64,000 nucleotides of DNA from Heliopora coerulea (GCA_030142905.1 JASJOG010000007.1:3491501-3555500); one strand, 5' to 3'. Counted from the first letter of the stretch, positions 49,101 to 58,974 are shown. Notes: generated by a model not told the origin, from the letters alone. Translations and numbers: made by a program.

Positions 49101-51795
49101 AAACTTTATTAAAACATGATTTACTAACGTTTCGTTGCTCCATGCAACATCTTCAGAGTGGATCAATTTACATTGAAAATGAATTTTTATGTACATTGAA
49201 AATGTAATTTATCCAATGTAAATTTATCCACTCTGAAGATTTTGTATTTCTTACTATTGATGGGATTCCATTTTAAAGTCATGTGCTGGACACTAATATA
49301 TATACTGTGATATCTTTAAACTTTTGCTATTCCGCTAAAAACTTTCTAGCAACACACTATTTTCAGTAGTTCAAAACTGTTACGCGAAACTAGTTCTGCT
49401 GGGTTCTTATGTATTCTTCTTCATGATCAGTGTACCTCTTATTAACAACTTTGTCTTTCTTTTAGGATTTCCATTCGCTGTCCCAGTACTTGAGCCGGCA
49501 ACCTCGGTCCAATTTTCTCAGCGCTTTGTCGGATTTCCATCTGCTTTTATTTTTAGCAACGTGCGACATGTTACCCTTGAAGGTAATAGGAGAAGAGTTT
49601 TCAATCAGATTTTCAAACCAATTATTGTAGCTTCTTTAAATATCTGTATAGGCGATCGACGATCAGGGCAAGAATCTTAATCATGTTATAAATATGATAG
49701 CCCAGACAATAATTTTAAATAAAGGCATAACGAAAACATAGATTGAAGTATAAGGATTTATTTAATTGTTAACTATATTTAAGCCCAGACTTTGTAAATG
49801 AGGTCACACCCTAAAGATGTTGCGGGTTTTGCGACGAAACGCCAGTTAAATAAATTCTTACACTTCAATCCATGTCTTCGTTATGCCTTTTATTTAAATT
49901 ATTGTCTGGGACACTATATTTACAACACGATTCTAAAAGTATAGGAACGAGCGTGACTCTCTTTTTTTTTCCCCATTCGCTTATCTTCTTTTTGTAGTCT
50001 TCTGTTTTTTCGCTTTTCGATCGACATCTTCCTTATTTCTCTTTGGTCTGTTATTGTGTATAGGATTGTATAGGAACCCTCCTTGAAGCAGTCAAGACAT
50101 CAGACGGCGGTTTGGCACTTGACTGGAGCAAAAGTGAAGAATGGGCCACAGTAGAAGAAATGATCAAAACTCAAGGTAGAACCCGGTTTGATAAAACTTT
50201 TTATCTGTTGTATGCATGTTGTTCTGTATTTTTATATATTATCTTGTATACGGTCGTATATATGTATGTGTCTATGTATTTATGTATGTATTTATGTATG
50301 TATGCATATACATATGTACATATACATGTGCATATGTATATATATATGTATATGTATATATAAAACCTCGCACATTAAAATCTTTATTTCATAAAGGAGC
50401 AGCGCCCCGAAACGTTGGAGATGAAATAAAGATTTTAATCTGTGAGGTTTTATAAATGTTTTTAAGATCGGGGAGTTGGAGGTGTTTGATTTTATATATA
50501 CATATATAACGAGTGGTGACTAAAAAAGTGGACAAAACTCACGTGAATATTTTTACATAATAAAACAACAAAATCTCCGTCAAGAGGCCTGGGTGCAAAG
50601 GCCTGGTTACCCTAGTTGATATTATTGCAATACTGATATCTAAAGTACATCGTATTAGTGATGGATGGGCTGAACTTGAAACAGAGAAAAGATCTTGTTG
50701 TACACTTTTACAAAGCTCATAGTGAAAGGGGTGTTGCTTATACTGTAAACCACTTTAGCAAGCTAGGAATAGCCCGAAGCACGTTATTTAAGATTATTAA
50801 AACTTTTCAAGAAAGGAAAACCACAGAAAGGAAGGTTGGAAGTGGACGAAAAGCTAAAAAGTTGACACCTCAAAAAAGGAAGAGGTTGGTGATGGCAGCA
50901 ACAGACAAGCGTGGTGTGTCCCAAGCAAAACTAGCTCTAAAATTCGGGGTTCACAATTCCTATATCCACAAAGTGCTGAAAAAAAGGATGCAAAAATTAT
51001 AAGAGAGAAAAAGCACCAGAATGTTCTGAGAAAGAATCTAGGCAGAAAAAGTGCTGCAGAAAATTGATAAGAACTGTGCTGAAACCTTCGTCAAGTGTCA
51101 AAGTTGTCATGGATGATGAGGCATATTTTACATTTGACCACTGTCACGTGCCTGGCAATGACAGATTCTATTCGCAAAATAAAGAGAAAATTCCTCCAAG
51201 CATCAGGTATTATGAGAAGAAAAAGTTTGAGCCAAAACTTCTCGTGTGGTTGGCAATCAGTGAAGAGGGACACCGTGATCCATTCTTTGTTCCAAGCAGA
51301 GGCGATATCAACGGAAATGTTTATCGGCAGGAGTGTATTATGCGCCGTTTAATATCATTCTTGCAACAGCATCATGCAGATAACAATTGAATCAATTTTC
51401 TCATTCTCTAATGAGAAAAATATTCGTTTTTTTGCAAAAGGTGACAATCTTCCAAATGTGCCACAACTTCGTCCAATTGAAAACTTATGGGGAATTTTAA
51501 AGTCTAGAGTGTATGATGGTGACTGGAAAACCAAAACAGAACATCAGCTGAAACTGCGGATAAAGAAATGTCTCCGCGAACTTGATTGGAATGTTGTCCA
51601 GAACATGATGTCGTCAGTTAAGACTAAGATGAGGAAAGCTACTGAAACATCACCCAGATTGCTACTATAGATCAAGTTTGGGAAAATTGAAATAAAGTGT
51701 TGAACACTGCCCGTGTTTGTAGTTTTGTCATATGCATTATTACTTTGTCTCAAGCTTATCGCATTTGTCTACTTTTTTAGTCACCACCCGTTATA

Positions 51796-51830
<35 letters not shown>

Positions 51831-52514
51831 TATGTATGTGTATATATGTATTTGTATATCAATATGTGTATGTGTATGTGTATATATGTATATGCGTATT
51901 TATTTATGTATGTATATATTTTGTATACATATTTTATATATTATTTTGTACCTATGTTATTTTGTACTGTAATCTGGTTATAGCGTGTAATATTCACAAT
52001 GCTTGACAGTTGACAGTGATTCATTTATTATATAACAAAAAAGTTATCGTGTATTCGATCAGTCGTGACTGATCGTAAAGAATTCTCACGTTTCGAGCGA
52101 AAGTCCTTTGCTAGAAACGTGAGAATTCTTTGCGATCAGTCATGGCAGTTACCAACCTTTGAACTTTTTACGTTATTTAACGCTGTCCACGCAGAATACT
52201 ATTTGTATTTCTGCAACAATCTTTCCTCTTTTGCCCAAGGCCTGAGATGTTCGTAAACATAATCTCGTCTCTAAACTCGCTCTTAATATATTTGTTGTTA
52301 GAAGTACATCGATGTTGTAATCTTCCATCTGTTCACGGTGTATTCTGCCGTTTTTTTTTTCTATTTTATCTCAGACGAAGTGCCTGAAGGCATGTCCTCT
52401 CATGAAAATTCAGTTTCTGGACACAAAAATTCACAATGGACTTGTGGTCACTGCACATTTATCAATCAGTCGGTAAACAATGCCTGCGAAATGTGTGGAT
52501 TACCTCATTCATAG
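31120..52514 (+). CDS. NPLOC4: NPL4 homolog, p97/VCP ubiquitin-recognition cofactor (spliced, first exon not found)
   Basis: NPL4 with UFD1 links p97/VCP to ubiquitylated substrates in ER-associated degradation and chromatin extraction. Exons: 31120-31185, 31316-31428, 32958-33149, 34333-34381, 38857-38951, 39943-40066, 40843-40929, 41467-41559, 43933-44218, 44475-44512, 45535-45657, 46516-46587, 48145-48243, 49466-49582, 50064-50175, 52375-52514. They total 1806 nt (601 codons plus TAG). Order: UBX-like N-terminus ([11 protein letters not shown] onward); zinc-finger region with [20 protein letters not shown] and [16 protein letters not shown]-like NPL4 domain ([40 protein letters not shown]); helical C-terminal region; terminal NZF finger [20 protein letters not shown], which keeps the TF pair that binds ubiquitin in this family. 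Only about ten N-terminal residues are missing against the family; their exon must lie upstream of 31120 but I could not place it. ATTAAA at 52616 may be the poly(A) signal. Confidence 0.96.
32545..32650 (+). repeat. SINE family B fragment
   Basis: GGTCTGGGGTTTGACCCCTG and GCACAGAAATCATTTTTGTG, then CAAGCTTGACAAACATTCAT, as in the other family B ends. In an NPLOC4 intron. Confidence 0.65.
33350..33800. repeat. Degenerate ~120-bp tandem repeat
   Basis: Repeated blocks GATGGGTGGTGGTATGGAG / GATGGGTGGTGGCATGGAG, each followed by AA(G/A)TGGGTGTG and GAT(T/G)..TTGATG segments, about three units. In an NPLOC4 intron. Confidence 0.65.
35041..35411 (-). mobile_element. tRNA-like core between ~95-bp direct repeats, copy 1
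   Basis: Direct repeats at ~35041-35139 and ~35321-35411 (landmarks CTAACTGT.AAGTTG.TAATTC and GGAAAATCTC.AGTGTCTA) are ~271 bp apart. Between them on the minus strand (35179-35253) is a tRNA-like sequence with GTAGCTCAGTTGGCAGAGC and GCGGGTTCGATTCCC. The acceptor stem is imperfect and the anticodon loop could be read as AGA without a long variable arm, so it is not a credible working tRNA. Confidence 0.75.
35611..35760 (+). repeat. SINE family B copy
   Basis: GGTTACTCAATGGTCTCGGC, GGTTCCGGGGTTCGATCCC, then CAATTGCTTTCTGAATAAAC and TGACGAACGTCCACATATCT. Confidence 0.75.
35863..38816. repeat. 34-bp minisatellite, ~87 copies, in NPLOC4 intron
   Basis: Head-to-tail units of ACTTACATATAAGTAATACG + TGTAGTACATGACA (34 bp). 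Main variants are ATATAAG/ATGTAAG and ACAACTT/ACAGCTT. Rare variants mark a higher-order period: CTTTCAAATA at 36681 and 37565, and ACTTGTAG at 36867 and 37751, both 884 bp (26 units) apart. The array ends 40 bp before the exon at 38857. Confidence 0.98.
39110..39305 (+). mobile_element. PIF/Harbinger-like MITE, copy 1
   Basis: Begins TTAAGGCCTATCCACACGGT and ends CGTATCGTGTAAATGGGCCC-TTA, inverted termini with TTA/TAA-type flanks. Near copy at 58975-59160; degenerate copy at 4868-5165. Confidence 0.75.
39528..39810 (+). repeat. SINE family A, copy 2
   Basis: GGTGGCTCAGTGGTCGTGCA (A-box-like), GGTTTGATTCTG (B-box-like), then GGTTTTCTCCGGGCACTCCG, ending GGTTATCCAGCATAAATAAA. In an NPLOC4 intron. 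Confidence 0.85.
41988..42190. repeat. Foldback element, family 1, copy 2
   Basis: Arms contain GATCGCAAAGAATTCTAATG and TGTGGAATTCTTTGTGAC, with outer ends AACGTAAAAATTTCAAAG and GACGTTTTTACGTT. It lies in the NPLOC4 intron before 43933. Confidence 0.85.
42290..42470. repeat. Foldback element, family 3, copy 1
   Basis: Arms GGCCAGGTTAGTGTAGTCAT, GAGAAAGACTGTT and CTGCCGTAACGGCG, with complements on the right side. Confidence 0.8.
42878..43817. mobile_element. Pogo/Tigger-type non-autonomous DNA transposon with TA duplication
   Basis: The 940-bp element starts CAGTCAACTCTCG and ends with its exact reverse complement CGAGAGTTGACTG, each end flanked by TA. Just inside are repeated blocks around TCCGCAATAGCGGGGTG at both ends. 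CAGT termini with a TA target site are typical of pogo/Tigger elements. No transposase is encoded; the interior carries a SINE-like dimer. It lies in the NPLOC4 intron between 41559 and 43933. Confidence 0.88.
43283..43665 (+). repeat. Tandem pair of tRNA-like SINE copies inside the pogo-type element
   Basis: Two near-identical blocks about 257 bp apart contain CTCAATGGTTAGAGCGTCTC (A-box-like) and GGTTACGGGTTCGATTC (B-box-like), followed by GAGAACAGCTTGAGAGCGTG. They belong to the same loose family as the copies near 26830, 32550, 35620 and 54650. Confidence 0.75.
45745..45955. repeat. Foldback element, family 2-like
   Basis: Arms AACATCTTGAAAACTCAAGA and TCTTGAGTTCTTGAGATGTT around GATAATATTTCGGTGTTATT. 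Confidence 0.7.
46120..46222. repeat. Short foldback element
   Basis: Arms GAAACTTGCGAGAGGAAATA / TATTTTCCCTGGCAAGTTTG-like around GTGACGTTTGGAGCGAAG. In an NPLOC4 intron. Confidence 0.7.
47361..47705 (-). mobile_element. tRNA-like core between direct repeats, copy 2
   Basis: Second copy of the 35041-35411 arrangement: the tRNA-like part is at ~47469-47542, with direct repeats ending AAAATCTCGAGTGTCTAG on both sides. It is followed at once by a TA-rich microsatellite. Confidence 0.75.
47700..47820. repeat. TA-rich microsatellite
   Basis: ATATATAATATATATAATA units, in an NPLOC4 intron. Confidence 0.9.
48705..48955. repeat. Foldback element, family 2-like
   Basis: Arms CATCTTGTAAATAACTCAAG and TGAGTTATTTACAAGATGT; centre GCCTTCGTCACATCAGCTAA and GGCGAAGGCTTTG. 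Confidence 0.8.
49036..49300. repeat. Foldback element
   Basis: Arms ACTTTAAAATGGAATCCCAT and ATGGGATTCCATTTTAAAGT; inner ATCTTCAGAGTGGATCAATT and its near-complement. Confidence 0.85.
49695..49915. repeat. Foldback element
   Basis: Outer arms CCCAGACAATAATTTTAAAT and ATTTAAATTATTGTCTGGG, both also carrying AAAGGCATAACGAA or its complement. Confidence 0.85.
50255..50362. repeat. TATG/TATA microsatellite
   Basis: TATGTATGTATTTATG units passing into TATATG units, upstream of the Tc1/mariner element. Confidence 0.85.
50357..50458. repeat. Short foldback element
   Basis: TATAAAACCTCGCACATTAA and TTAATCTGTGAGGTTTTATA arms around CGAAACGTTGGAG. Confidence 0.85.
50503..51796 (+). mobile_element. 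Tc1/mariner-superfamily transposon, near full length, degraded
   Basis: Imperfect terminal inverted repeats of ~33 bp bound a 1.29-kb element: the left end reads ATATAACGAGTGGTGACTAA and the right end, on the other strand, ATATAACGGGTGGTGACTAA. Both continue into an A-rich stretch and then GACAAA. The ends contain TA dinucleotides, as expected for TA insertion. It sits in the last intron of NPLOC4, in the gene's orientation, between AT-rich microsatellites. Confidence 0.9.
50658..51670 (+). pseudogene. Tc1/mariner transposase remnant
   Basis: Three broken reading-frame pieces (50658-51002, 51064-51390, 51374-51670) together resemble a DDE transposase. The first has paired-like helix-turn-helix DNA-binding segments ([29 protein letters not shown]). 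The second has [12 protein letters not shown], around the first catalytic Asp, and ends near where the second Asp motif is expected. The third has [18 protein letters not shown], the region of the third acidic residue. Stops and frame changes between the pieces, and apparent loss of sequence around the second Asp, make it inactive. Confidence 0.85.
51797..51945. repeat. (GT)n and TATG microsatellite
   Basis: A ~30-bp GT run, then TATGTGTATATATG units, directly abutting the right end of the Tc1/mariner element. Confidence 0.85.
52030..52178. repeat. Foldback element, family 1, copy 3 (short loop)
   Basis: Arms AAAGAATTCTCACGTTTC and GAAACGTGAGAATTCTTTG with only a short spacer, then the family end GTTACCAACCTTTGAAC. 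It lies in the last NPLOC4 intron, downstream of the Tc1/mariner element. Confidence 0.85.
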
Positions 52515-54287
52515 CATCGATAAGTCATCACTTAATTCTTCTTTCTCATTCGATTTTGAATGTTATTTATACCAGATTGTTTAAATGTGATTCCTACCGA
52601 CCAACAAACACCTGCATTAAATATATTTTATCAAAAGTTTCGCGCAGACGTAATGCATAAGACCCCACACGAAGTGTGATGTAACGATCGTGAACAATTG
52701 TTTATCAAAATGGAGATGAATAGTGGTGGATATTAACCAAGCCGCAAAGCGGCGAAGTAAATATCTACGCTATTCACCGACACTGGGGTAAACAATTGTT
52801 TAAGCATATACCTCGCATAATTGTTTTCACATACATATTTTTTTAAATTTTTAAAACAATTTTACCGAACTCAGTCGGCTTGTCGCCCACTCATCATTTG
52901 TAAACAAAACAGAACACATCCTAAGTGCATTTATCACTAAAAAGTAAGAGAAATACATTTCTTTAAATCTTTTGTCGCCAAATTTCGTTGCTTTTTTGGT
53001 ATGACCGGCACGGCGACTTGATTTATTTAAAAAAAAAATTATTATTCTGCATTTTAAACAAAGCGGGACGCCATCTTGTTTTACTCGGAGGTGAACAGTG
53101 CAGGATAATCCGAGATAGGGGAGCCAATTAAATTGCGTCAAAAAAACTATTCACCGGCGAGGTACATGCTAATAAGGGACACTTAATGGTCACCAGTGTT
53201 ATACAGGATCGATTTAATATCGCGTGAGAAAGTCAACGACCACGACAAGCGATAAGCTCTGAGTGGATTATAAATCTTCACGAGCTATACTAATACTTAG
53301 TATAATTATACAAGTGATTATCTGGCCTCAATAATCACCTACAGGTGATTATAGCAGTGAAGGCTCAGAAACAAGATGTCGGCTACCTCTGTAGATGTTA
53401 CCGAGATCTTAAAACGGCTCATATACTACTTTCTTTCAAATAATCACCTGTGTGATTATTCTAAAACAATTATTCGCCTCAGGCGAAGTGAATATTATTG
53501 AACAATCCAATAATATTGAATAAACCAATTTCAACAATATTCACTTTGCCTTGGCGAATAAACGTTAAATGCTTATCAGCCGAGTTCGAGGTTCGTACGG
53601 GAAAGTACGTCGTCGAAAGAGCGTCGAAAGAGCGAGGTATTTGCGAAGGCAAATACTTTCCAGTACGGACCGAGCAAACGAGGTTAATAAGGGATTTATT
53701 ATATGGTTTTTGGTTGGTTCTCTTTGCCATTTTTAACCTGGTTTTCTGTGTAGGATATTGCTCTTTACCTTCCCTCGTTACTTGTTCGTATAACTTCTTA
53801 ATTCTTTCTGCCACTTAATCATTCATTTGTCTTACTTTTTTAGCTAGTAACAATGTTTCAGCATAGTTTATTATTCGGCTTTTTTTAACTGTAGGTACTA
53901 AATTCTCGTTAAATTTCATTAAAATCAGCTAGAAAATTTCCCCGCCAAAACTCACCGGTCCGGAGTCACTCCTTGGTCCCTCTTAGGCAAAAAGCTTGAC
54001 AGAACCCATTTTTATGTCAGTGTCCTTGGCGTCTTTCATGCAGGGAAAGCAGGGTTAGTTCTGCGTACAATCCGTTGTGTTTCGGCAATCATGATATTAC
54101 AAAGTAAATACCACGATATGTTGGCAAATTGGTGATTAAATGTCCCTTCCAGCCTCAAGTAACTTTTTAAAAATTCCACAGGCCTGCGGCGCCTGAGAAG
54201 CGTATACAAACCCTCCACGAATTTCGGGAATATTTGATCACTAATTTCCCACGTGCCACAGCATTAGTAATAAAGTTGTGACAAAGG

Positions 54288-54570
54288 GATACTGGTGACA
54301 CAATGGCAGTGCATGTATCTCTAACCACTGTGACCCGGGCTCGATTCCGGCTACGTGCAGTTATTTGATTAAAGTTACCTTTGTCACATGTGAGAAAAGT
54401 GTTGTCCACTTTGACCCTACCAAGTATCGCAGGTTTTCTCCGGGTACTCCGGTTTCCTCCTGTAGTAACACTGGACCCATGATGAGTGGCCTTTACTGGA
54501 CCTCTAGGGAGAACAGCTTATGTAGCTGATGGGGTTATCCAGTGTAAAGGAAGGCACTTTAAGGCACTTT
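54288..54570 (+). repeat. SINE family A, copy 3
   Basis: GGTGACACAATGGCAGTGCA, GGGCTCGATTCCGG, GGTTTTCTCCGGGTACTCCG and GGGGTTATCCAGTGTAAAGG match the copy at 39528. Confidence 0.85.
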
Positions 54571-54644
54571 ACAAGTAGTTATTCAACTCTTTGGAACAGC
54601 TCTCGCTCTACTTCGAGCTCTGTTTTCACGTTGGTGATACTGTA

Positions 54645-54785
54645 TGTGGACGTTTGTCAAGCTCGTTTCCTCAGAGAAACGATTTCTTAGCCCCAGACAA
54701 CCATTTCAAAACCATCGAAAGACAACAGACAATCGAACCCGCAACCATCTGGTGACTGGTGAGACGCCCTGACCAATGGCAATTT
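54645..54785 (-). repeat. SINE family B copy
   Basis: GTGGACGTTTGTCAAGCTCG, AGAAACGATTTCTTAGCCCC, GACAATCGAACCCGCAACC and GTGAGACGCCCTGACCAATG. Confidence 0.75.
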
Positions 54786-54879
54786 TCAGCCCCGGCAGGT
54801 CTGTACCGAACAAAATGTTGGTAACTGGGCATACCGTCATTACCAAACTAAACTTAGTTACATTTAATAAAATGGAAAC

Positions 54880-55225
54880 TTGCTTAAGTGTCTGTATACT
54901 GTGATAGAAACGTGAATGACGCCATTTCAACCGGAAAAATGCCTTTTCTGGTAATTTTTCCGGTTGAAATGGCGTCATGAATGTTTCGATCACAGTACAG
55001 ACTCTATTAGACTAAAGTACTAAAGCACGAAAGTACTAGACTATTAGACTAAAGCTATTTTCTGTTTGTTTTATAAAATAACCCAGGGTTTTTCGAATTT
55101 TCGTGACGTTGACCATGTCTCTGTACTCTAATACTAAATGAAAATGGCGCCAGCCGTGTCTCTATACTCTGAGAGAAAATTAGGCTCGTTCAGTCGGAGC
55201 GTGCGTAGGACGCATGTTATTTTCT
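54880..55225 (+). repeat. Dispersed repeat with internal inverted segments, copy 2
   Basis: Second copy of the element at 8345-8690, with the same GACGCCATTTCAACCGG foldback and the CGTGCGTAGGACGCATGTTA end. It lies just downstream of the GPCR stop codon at 55284. Confidence 0.75.
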
Positions 55226-55283
55226 AAAACATTTTACAAATTTGTCCGTTCGTAGGGTCTTCGGGAACTTCATGAGCCAAAAA

Positions 55284-56186
55284 TTATTGCGAACTAATTC
55301 CAAGAACCGAACGTTGACAAGATAGCTTACGCAATATCTTTTTGTACTCTTTTCTGAACTGATAGCTGTATATACCATACAATATGGGATTGATACAACT
55401 GTTAGAGAAACCCAGTACGACTAAAGAATAGTGAAAGCGACCATTAGGGTCCACCATCCCCTGTTTAGCCATGGTAAAGGTTATCCGGCTTGGCAACCAA
55501 CCAATAATCAGAGCAGAAGACGCCGCTAAGGCAGTAATGGTGGCTCTGGTTGTCGATCGACGATGGCTGACGCTCGTGTTAGGGAAGCTCTTCATGGTGT
55601 AAATAATATGGGAGTAAAAGATCACCATAAGTGTGACTGGAAAGATAGTCTGAAGTAAGAGCCCAACCCAGGGTAACTCGTCATGAGCGAAGTTGACGAC
55701 TTTCCAGGTACAATGCTGTTTGGTTTTACTGAATGTTGCCCTGAAAAGTACCCCCATGTTGAGGAGAATTCCCCAAATCCAAACCAAAATGACGGCTTTG
55801 GTGGCGTGGTGTGGTCTGATGGAGCGGTAAATGGACGGTTTGGCGACCGCTAGCCAACGTTCGATTGTAAGAGCGAGGCATGTGTAGACGGAGATATAGC
55901 CGAGGGTGAACGCACCAAAAGCTGTCCAGATAATTCGGCAAAAAATCTCGCGGGAGATCTCAGCTTGAGGGGTTGGAGGGAGGTACAAATACCGACTAAA
56001 TACCAGAAATGTGGCAGCTAAAACGTCGGTAACGGCCAAGCTGAAGATGAATATGTTGTAAGAATGTCTGAGATAGGAACGTCGCGTGATGAGGACGTAT
56101 AGGACGAGGCTATTTCCAAGGAAAGCGAAGGTGGCGATGAGGGAGAACACGAATTTGGTTAACCATGAGTTGCTTTCGAACGCCAT
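55284..56186 (-). CDS. Class A (rhodopsin-like) G protein-coupled receptor, intact, single exon
   Basis: Uninterrupted 300-codon gene with seven hydrophobic segments. Landmarks: TM1 with GNSLVLYVL (N1.50); TM2 SLAVTDVLAA (D2.50); a Cys at the top of TM3 (FCRIIW) and a Cys in extracellular loop 2 (KQHCTW) for the usual disulfide; the end of TM3 reads TIERW in place of DRY; TM6 IIGWLPSR in place of CWxP; TM7 NSCINPILYGI (NPxxY-type), followed by a basic helix-8 region (FRKEYKKILRK). It is short for the class, with a brief N-terminus. No ligand can be assigned; anthozoan genomes hold many such orphan receptors, of peptide- or amine-receptor type. It faces NPLOC4 tail-to-tail. Confidence 0.92.
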   Translation of the reverse strand: MAFESNSWLTKFVFSLIATFAFLGNSLVLYVLITRRSYLRHSYNIFIFSLAVTDVLAATFLVFSRYLYLPPTPQAEISREIFCRIIWTAFGAFTLGYISVYTCLALTIERWLAVAKPSIYRSIRPHHATKAVILVWIWGILLNMGVLFRATFSKTKQHCTWKVVNFAHDELPWVGLLLQTIFPVTLMVIFYSHIIYTMKSFPNTSVSHRRSTTRATITALAASSALIIGWLPSRITFTMAKQGMVDPNGRFHYSLVVLGFSNSCINPILYGIYSYQFRKEYKKILRKLSCQRSVLGISSQ

Positions 56187-56394
56187 TTAAAAGGTGCTCC
56201 TGAGAAAAGAAAATTTGTCATTAGATAATTCAGTTTACCGGACACCTTACGATTCGGCATAATTAACGCGAGGCTCAGATAAGACTTGGCTTAGAAACAT
56301 TAAACGCAGCTTACAAACGCCGTCAGTCTACATGTTTCACATAGTGAAACTGGAAGTCGTATTTTCAAAAGATCTTGTCAGAACTAGGTGAGAT

Positions 56395-56640
56395 ACAATT
56401 CTTATAAATATCACAATTTTTTTTATGTTTTACTTTAATTTCAACCATGTATTTAGGAAGTACAACTACCTTCGTCAAAGTAAATAAGATACTACAGTTA
56501 TGTTACAGTCGCCCCATCATACATGATTGTCACATAACTGCAACATCTTATTTAACCTGACGAAGGAAGAACTGCTTCCAAAACATGTTGTTGAAATTAA
56601 AGAAATACAAAAAAGTGTGATATTTATGCGATGTCGTATT
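56395..56640. repeat. Foldback element
   Basis: Arms AAATATCACA..TTTTATGTTT and the complement near AAAAAAGTGTGATATTTATG; inner arms CCTTCGTCA.. and TGACGAAGG; centre AGTTATGTTACAGTC/ACATAACTGCAAC. It lies ~0.2 kb upstream of the GPCR start. Confidence 0.8.
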
Positions 56641-57825
56641 TTCAAATTAACTCGATAGTTTAGGGCCAATTTCAGTAAAATTTGTTGAATTGATTGGCTA
56701 TTTATTTCATCGCTGATAACTCGGTCGCCAGCGGCTTTTGCTGGTATAAAGATCGTGGTTTTTGAACAGCGTATTTTGCCACTAATAATCTGGTTGATGG
56801 TTTTCCACGTCTCCTTTGGCTTATCTTTGTTATAACCTATGTTTTTCTGACAGTACTCAGCTTTTGTATTTTCATATACTTGTTTATTTAATTCCTCTGA
56901 GTTGTTGCGAGGCTCGTTAGAGTATACTGATTTTGTTGACTGTTTTTTTCCCTGAATCTAGGTGGTTCATTTCACGTCTTACAGTGGTGAGGTAGTTAAC
57001 CAAGGCATATATTCGCTTCTCACTTCAAAGTTTATTTAGATCAATCCAATCCCAGCTGACTTTGTCCAGCAAATAGGTTTTCGTTGAAGCCGTTTCTATT
57101 ACAATTTTTGATATCTCAAATTTTCAACAAATTCTGGCTTCTCGCGCTGGGCAGAAGTCTTCAGGCAGAAGAATTACATATACCAGACTGGGATCACTTA
57201 CATCTCCATGAATCACGCCATGGTTTGAATTTCTCTGTGTGATTTCTGGCAATAATATCAAATAATGGTGCATGACTTCACAACTGACCTGCACTGCGAA
57301 AGTCAATTGATAAAAAAAAACTTATCGGAATTTAAAGTCGCATCTTCCAGATCTCCGGACCGTTACCAATTGAGCTATCGAGTCAACTGGGGGCATTATG
57401 CTAGTTTTATCCATCATGAGTACGCGAGAGATTCTCGCGAGAGATTCACGCGAGATGTTCTCGTGACAGCCTAACGCCAATCCGTAAGGATGTGCGATGT
57501 TTTGATTCTATTTCAGAATCCTCGTCGTGTTAATTTTCTCTTCATGTTACCCTGAGGATGATTCTGAAATGATGCATTATGAATGGTAATTTGTGTAGGT
57601 CTAGTGATTTATTGTTTTGATTGAAAATGGCTGGTCTTATTTCTTTCGTATAAATGTTTTTAGTGACAAATGGTATTGGACATGATTAAATGGAAATATT
57701 GAGTGCTTTAGAGCTAAAGGAATGGGAACATTAGTTTTCTAAATGACTGCTTCGGTCACGGTACTTGATATTTGGGCGGACTAAGAAATGAGTTAAAATT
57801 TAACTGCTACAGTTAATGGTGTTTC

Positions 57826-58184
57826 ATATATATATATATATATATAGAGATATATAGTTTGATAGAGATGGATATATATGGCTGTATATGTGTATATAGA
57901 TAGGTTGACAGATAGATGTAGATGTAGATATAGATATATACATATATACATATATAAATATACATATAACTATGTACTCATATATATATATATATATATA
58001 TAATCACCATTAACTGCGGCGCTTAAATTTCAAAGTCGAAGAGTCCTTACCAGGCTTTTCTGTGATAAATGCCCAAAGAAAGAGAGAACGTATTAGGAGG
58101 TTCATTTTAGAAGACATCTATCTTGGCGATCACCTCGTGTTTTAAATCCCGATAAAGCACTCTTGCTCGGTTTTCAAATATTAA

Positions 58185-58222
<38 letters not shown>
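57826..58222. repeat. TA microsatellites
   Basis: TA runs at 57826-57860 and ~57980-58003, with GATAGATG/TATACATA units between them, and a further 45-bp TA run at 58178-58222. Confidence 0.85.
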
Positions 58223-58226
<4 letters not shown>

Positions 58227-58974
58227 AGAATAGAACAGCAAAGCTTTTGCTTACAAGTTTTGAAGAAATACAAAGGTTCGTGCTTTGACATTTTTAAATA
58301 CTAATGGTGGTATTAACTGGAGGATTTTTAACGCTACAAAATTTCGTTAAAAATCGTTTAAAATTGCACGTTATTACGCTCATTAATTTCATTTGTTGCG
58401 TCAAAGATCGTCCTTAATAATTGTCCCTTGTCCCATCGCCTAAATTCTCTCCAGACTTGGAGACTCCTGGTTCCCCTTTGGTAATAATAGTCGACAATAT
58501 GAGACCTACCGTCAGGAGAGAGTTAAACTACCTCATTGACTTCTTCAAACGGTGGCAACATCTTTATATTTTTACGCCGACAATATAACGCCAGACTACG
58601 ATTTTGCTTATGAATGGTAGACCAAGCGTCAGGAATAGACTAGGATGAAGTCTGCTAATAAATTGGCAAGTTCTGCGCTCCTGACTTAGGGAAGAGTTCA
58701 AGTTGACTCTTTACAGACGGTCGGGTGGCGACCCATTAGTGGGAGACCTGATCTCAGAAAAGAGTTAAGAAGGTGCTTTTGGATATGAATCTCTTGTGTT
58801 CTTTGAAACTTTGCATGAAGTAATCGTAGATTTATTCTAAGTAATTTTTAGACATTTCCATGTATTTTTTTCTGTAATTTGTGGATACGTCCCGAGCGAA
58901 CAGGACTAAAGCTCAGCAAATTAAACAAAAAATGCTTGAAAGTGTCTACAAATTGCTTAGAATAAATACATCTC

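Larger units (their letters stand above)
52515..55283. other. Intergenic region between NPLOC4 and the GPCR (converging ends)
   Basis: Holds ATTAAA (52616), a repeat-rich stretch with AACAATTGTTTA at ~52694 and ~52793, inverted AATCACCT/AGGTGATTAT motifs (53330-53460) and GGCGAATAAACG-type ends (to 53565), then the SINE A, SINE B and foldback copies listed separately. No gene seen. Confidence 0.6.
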
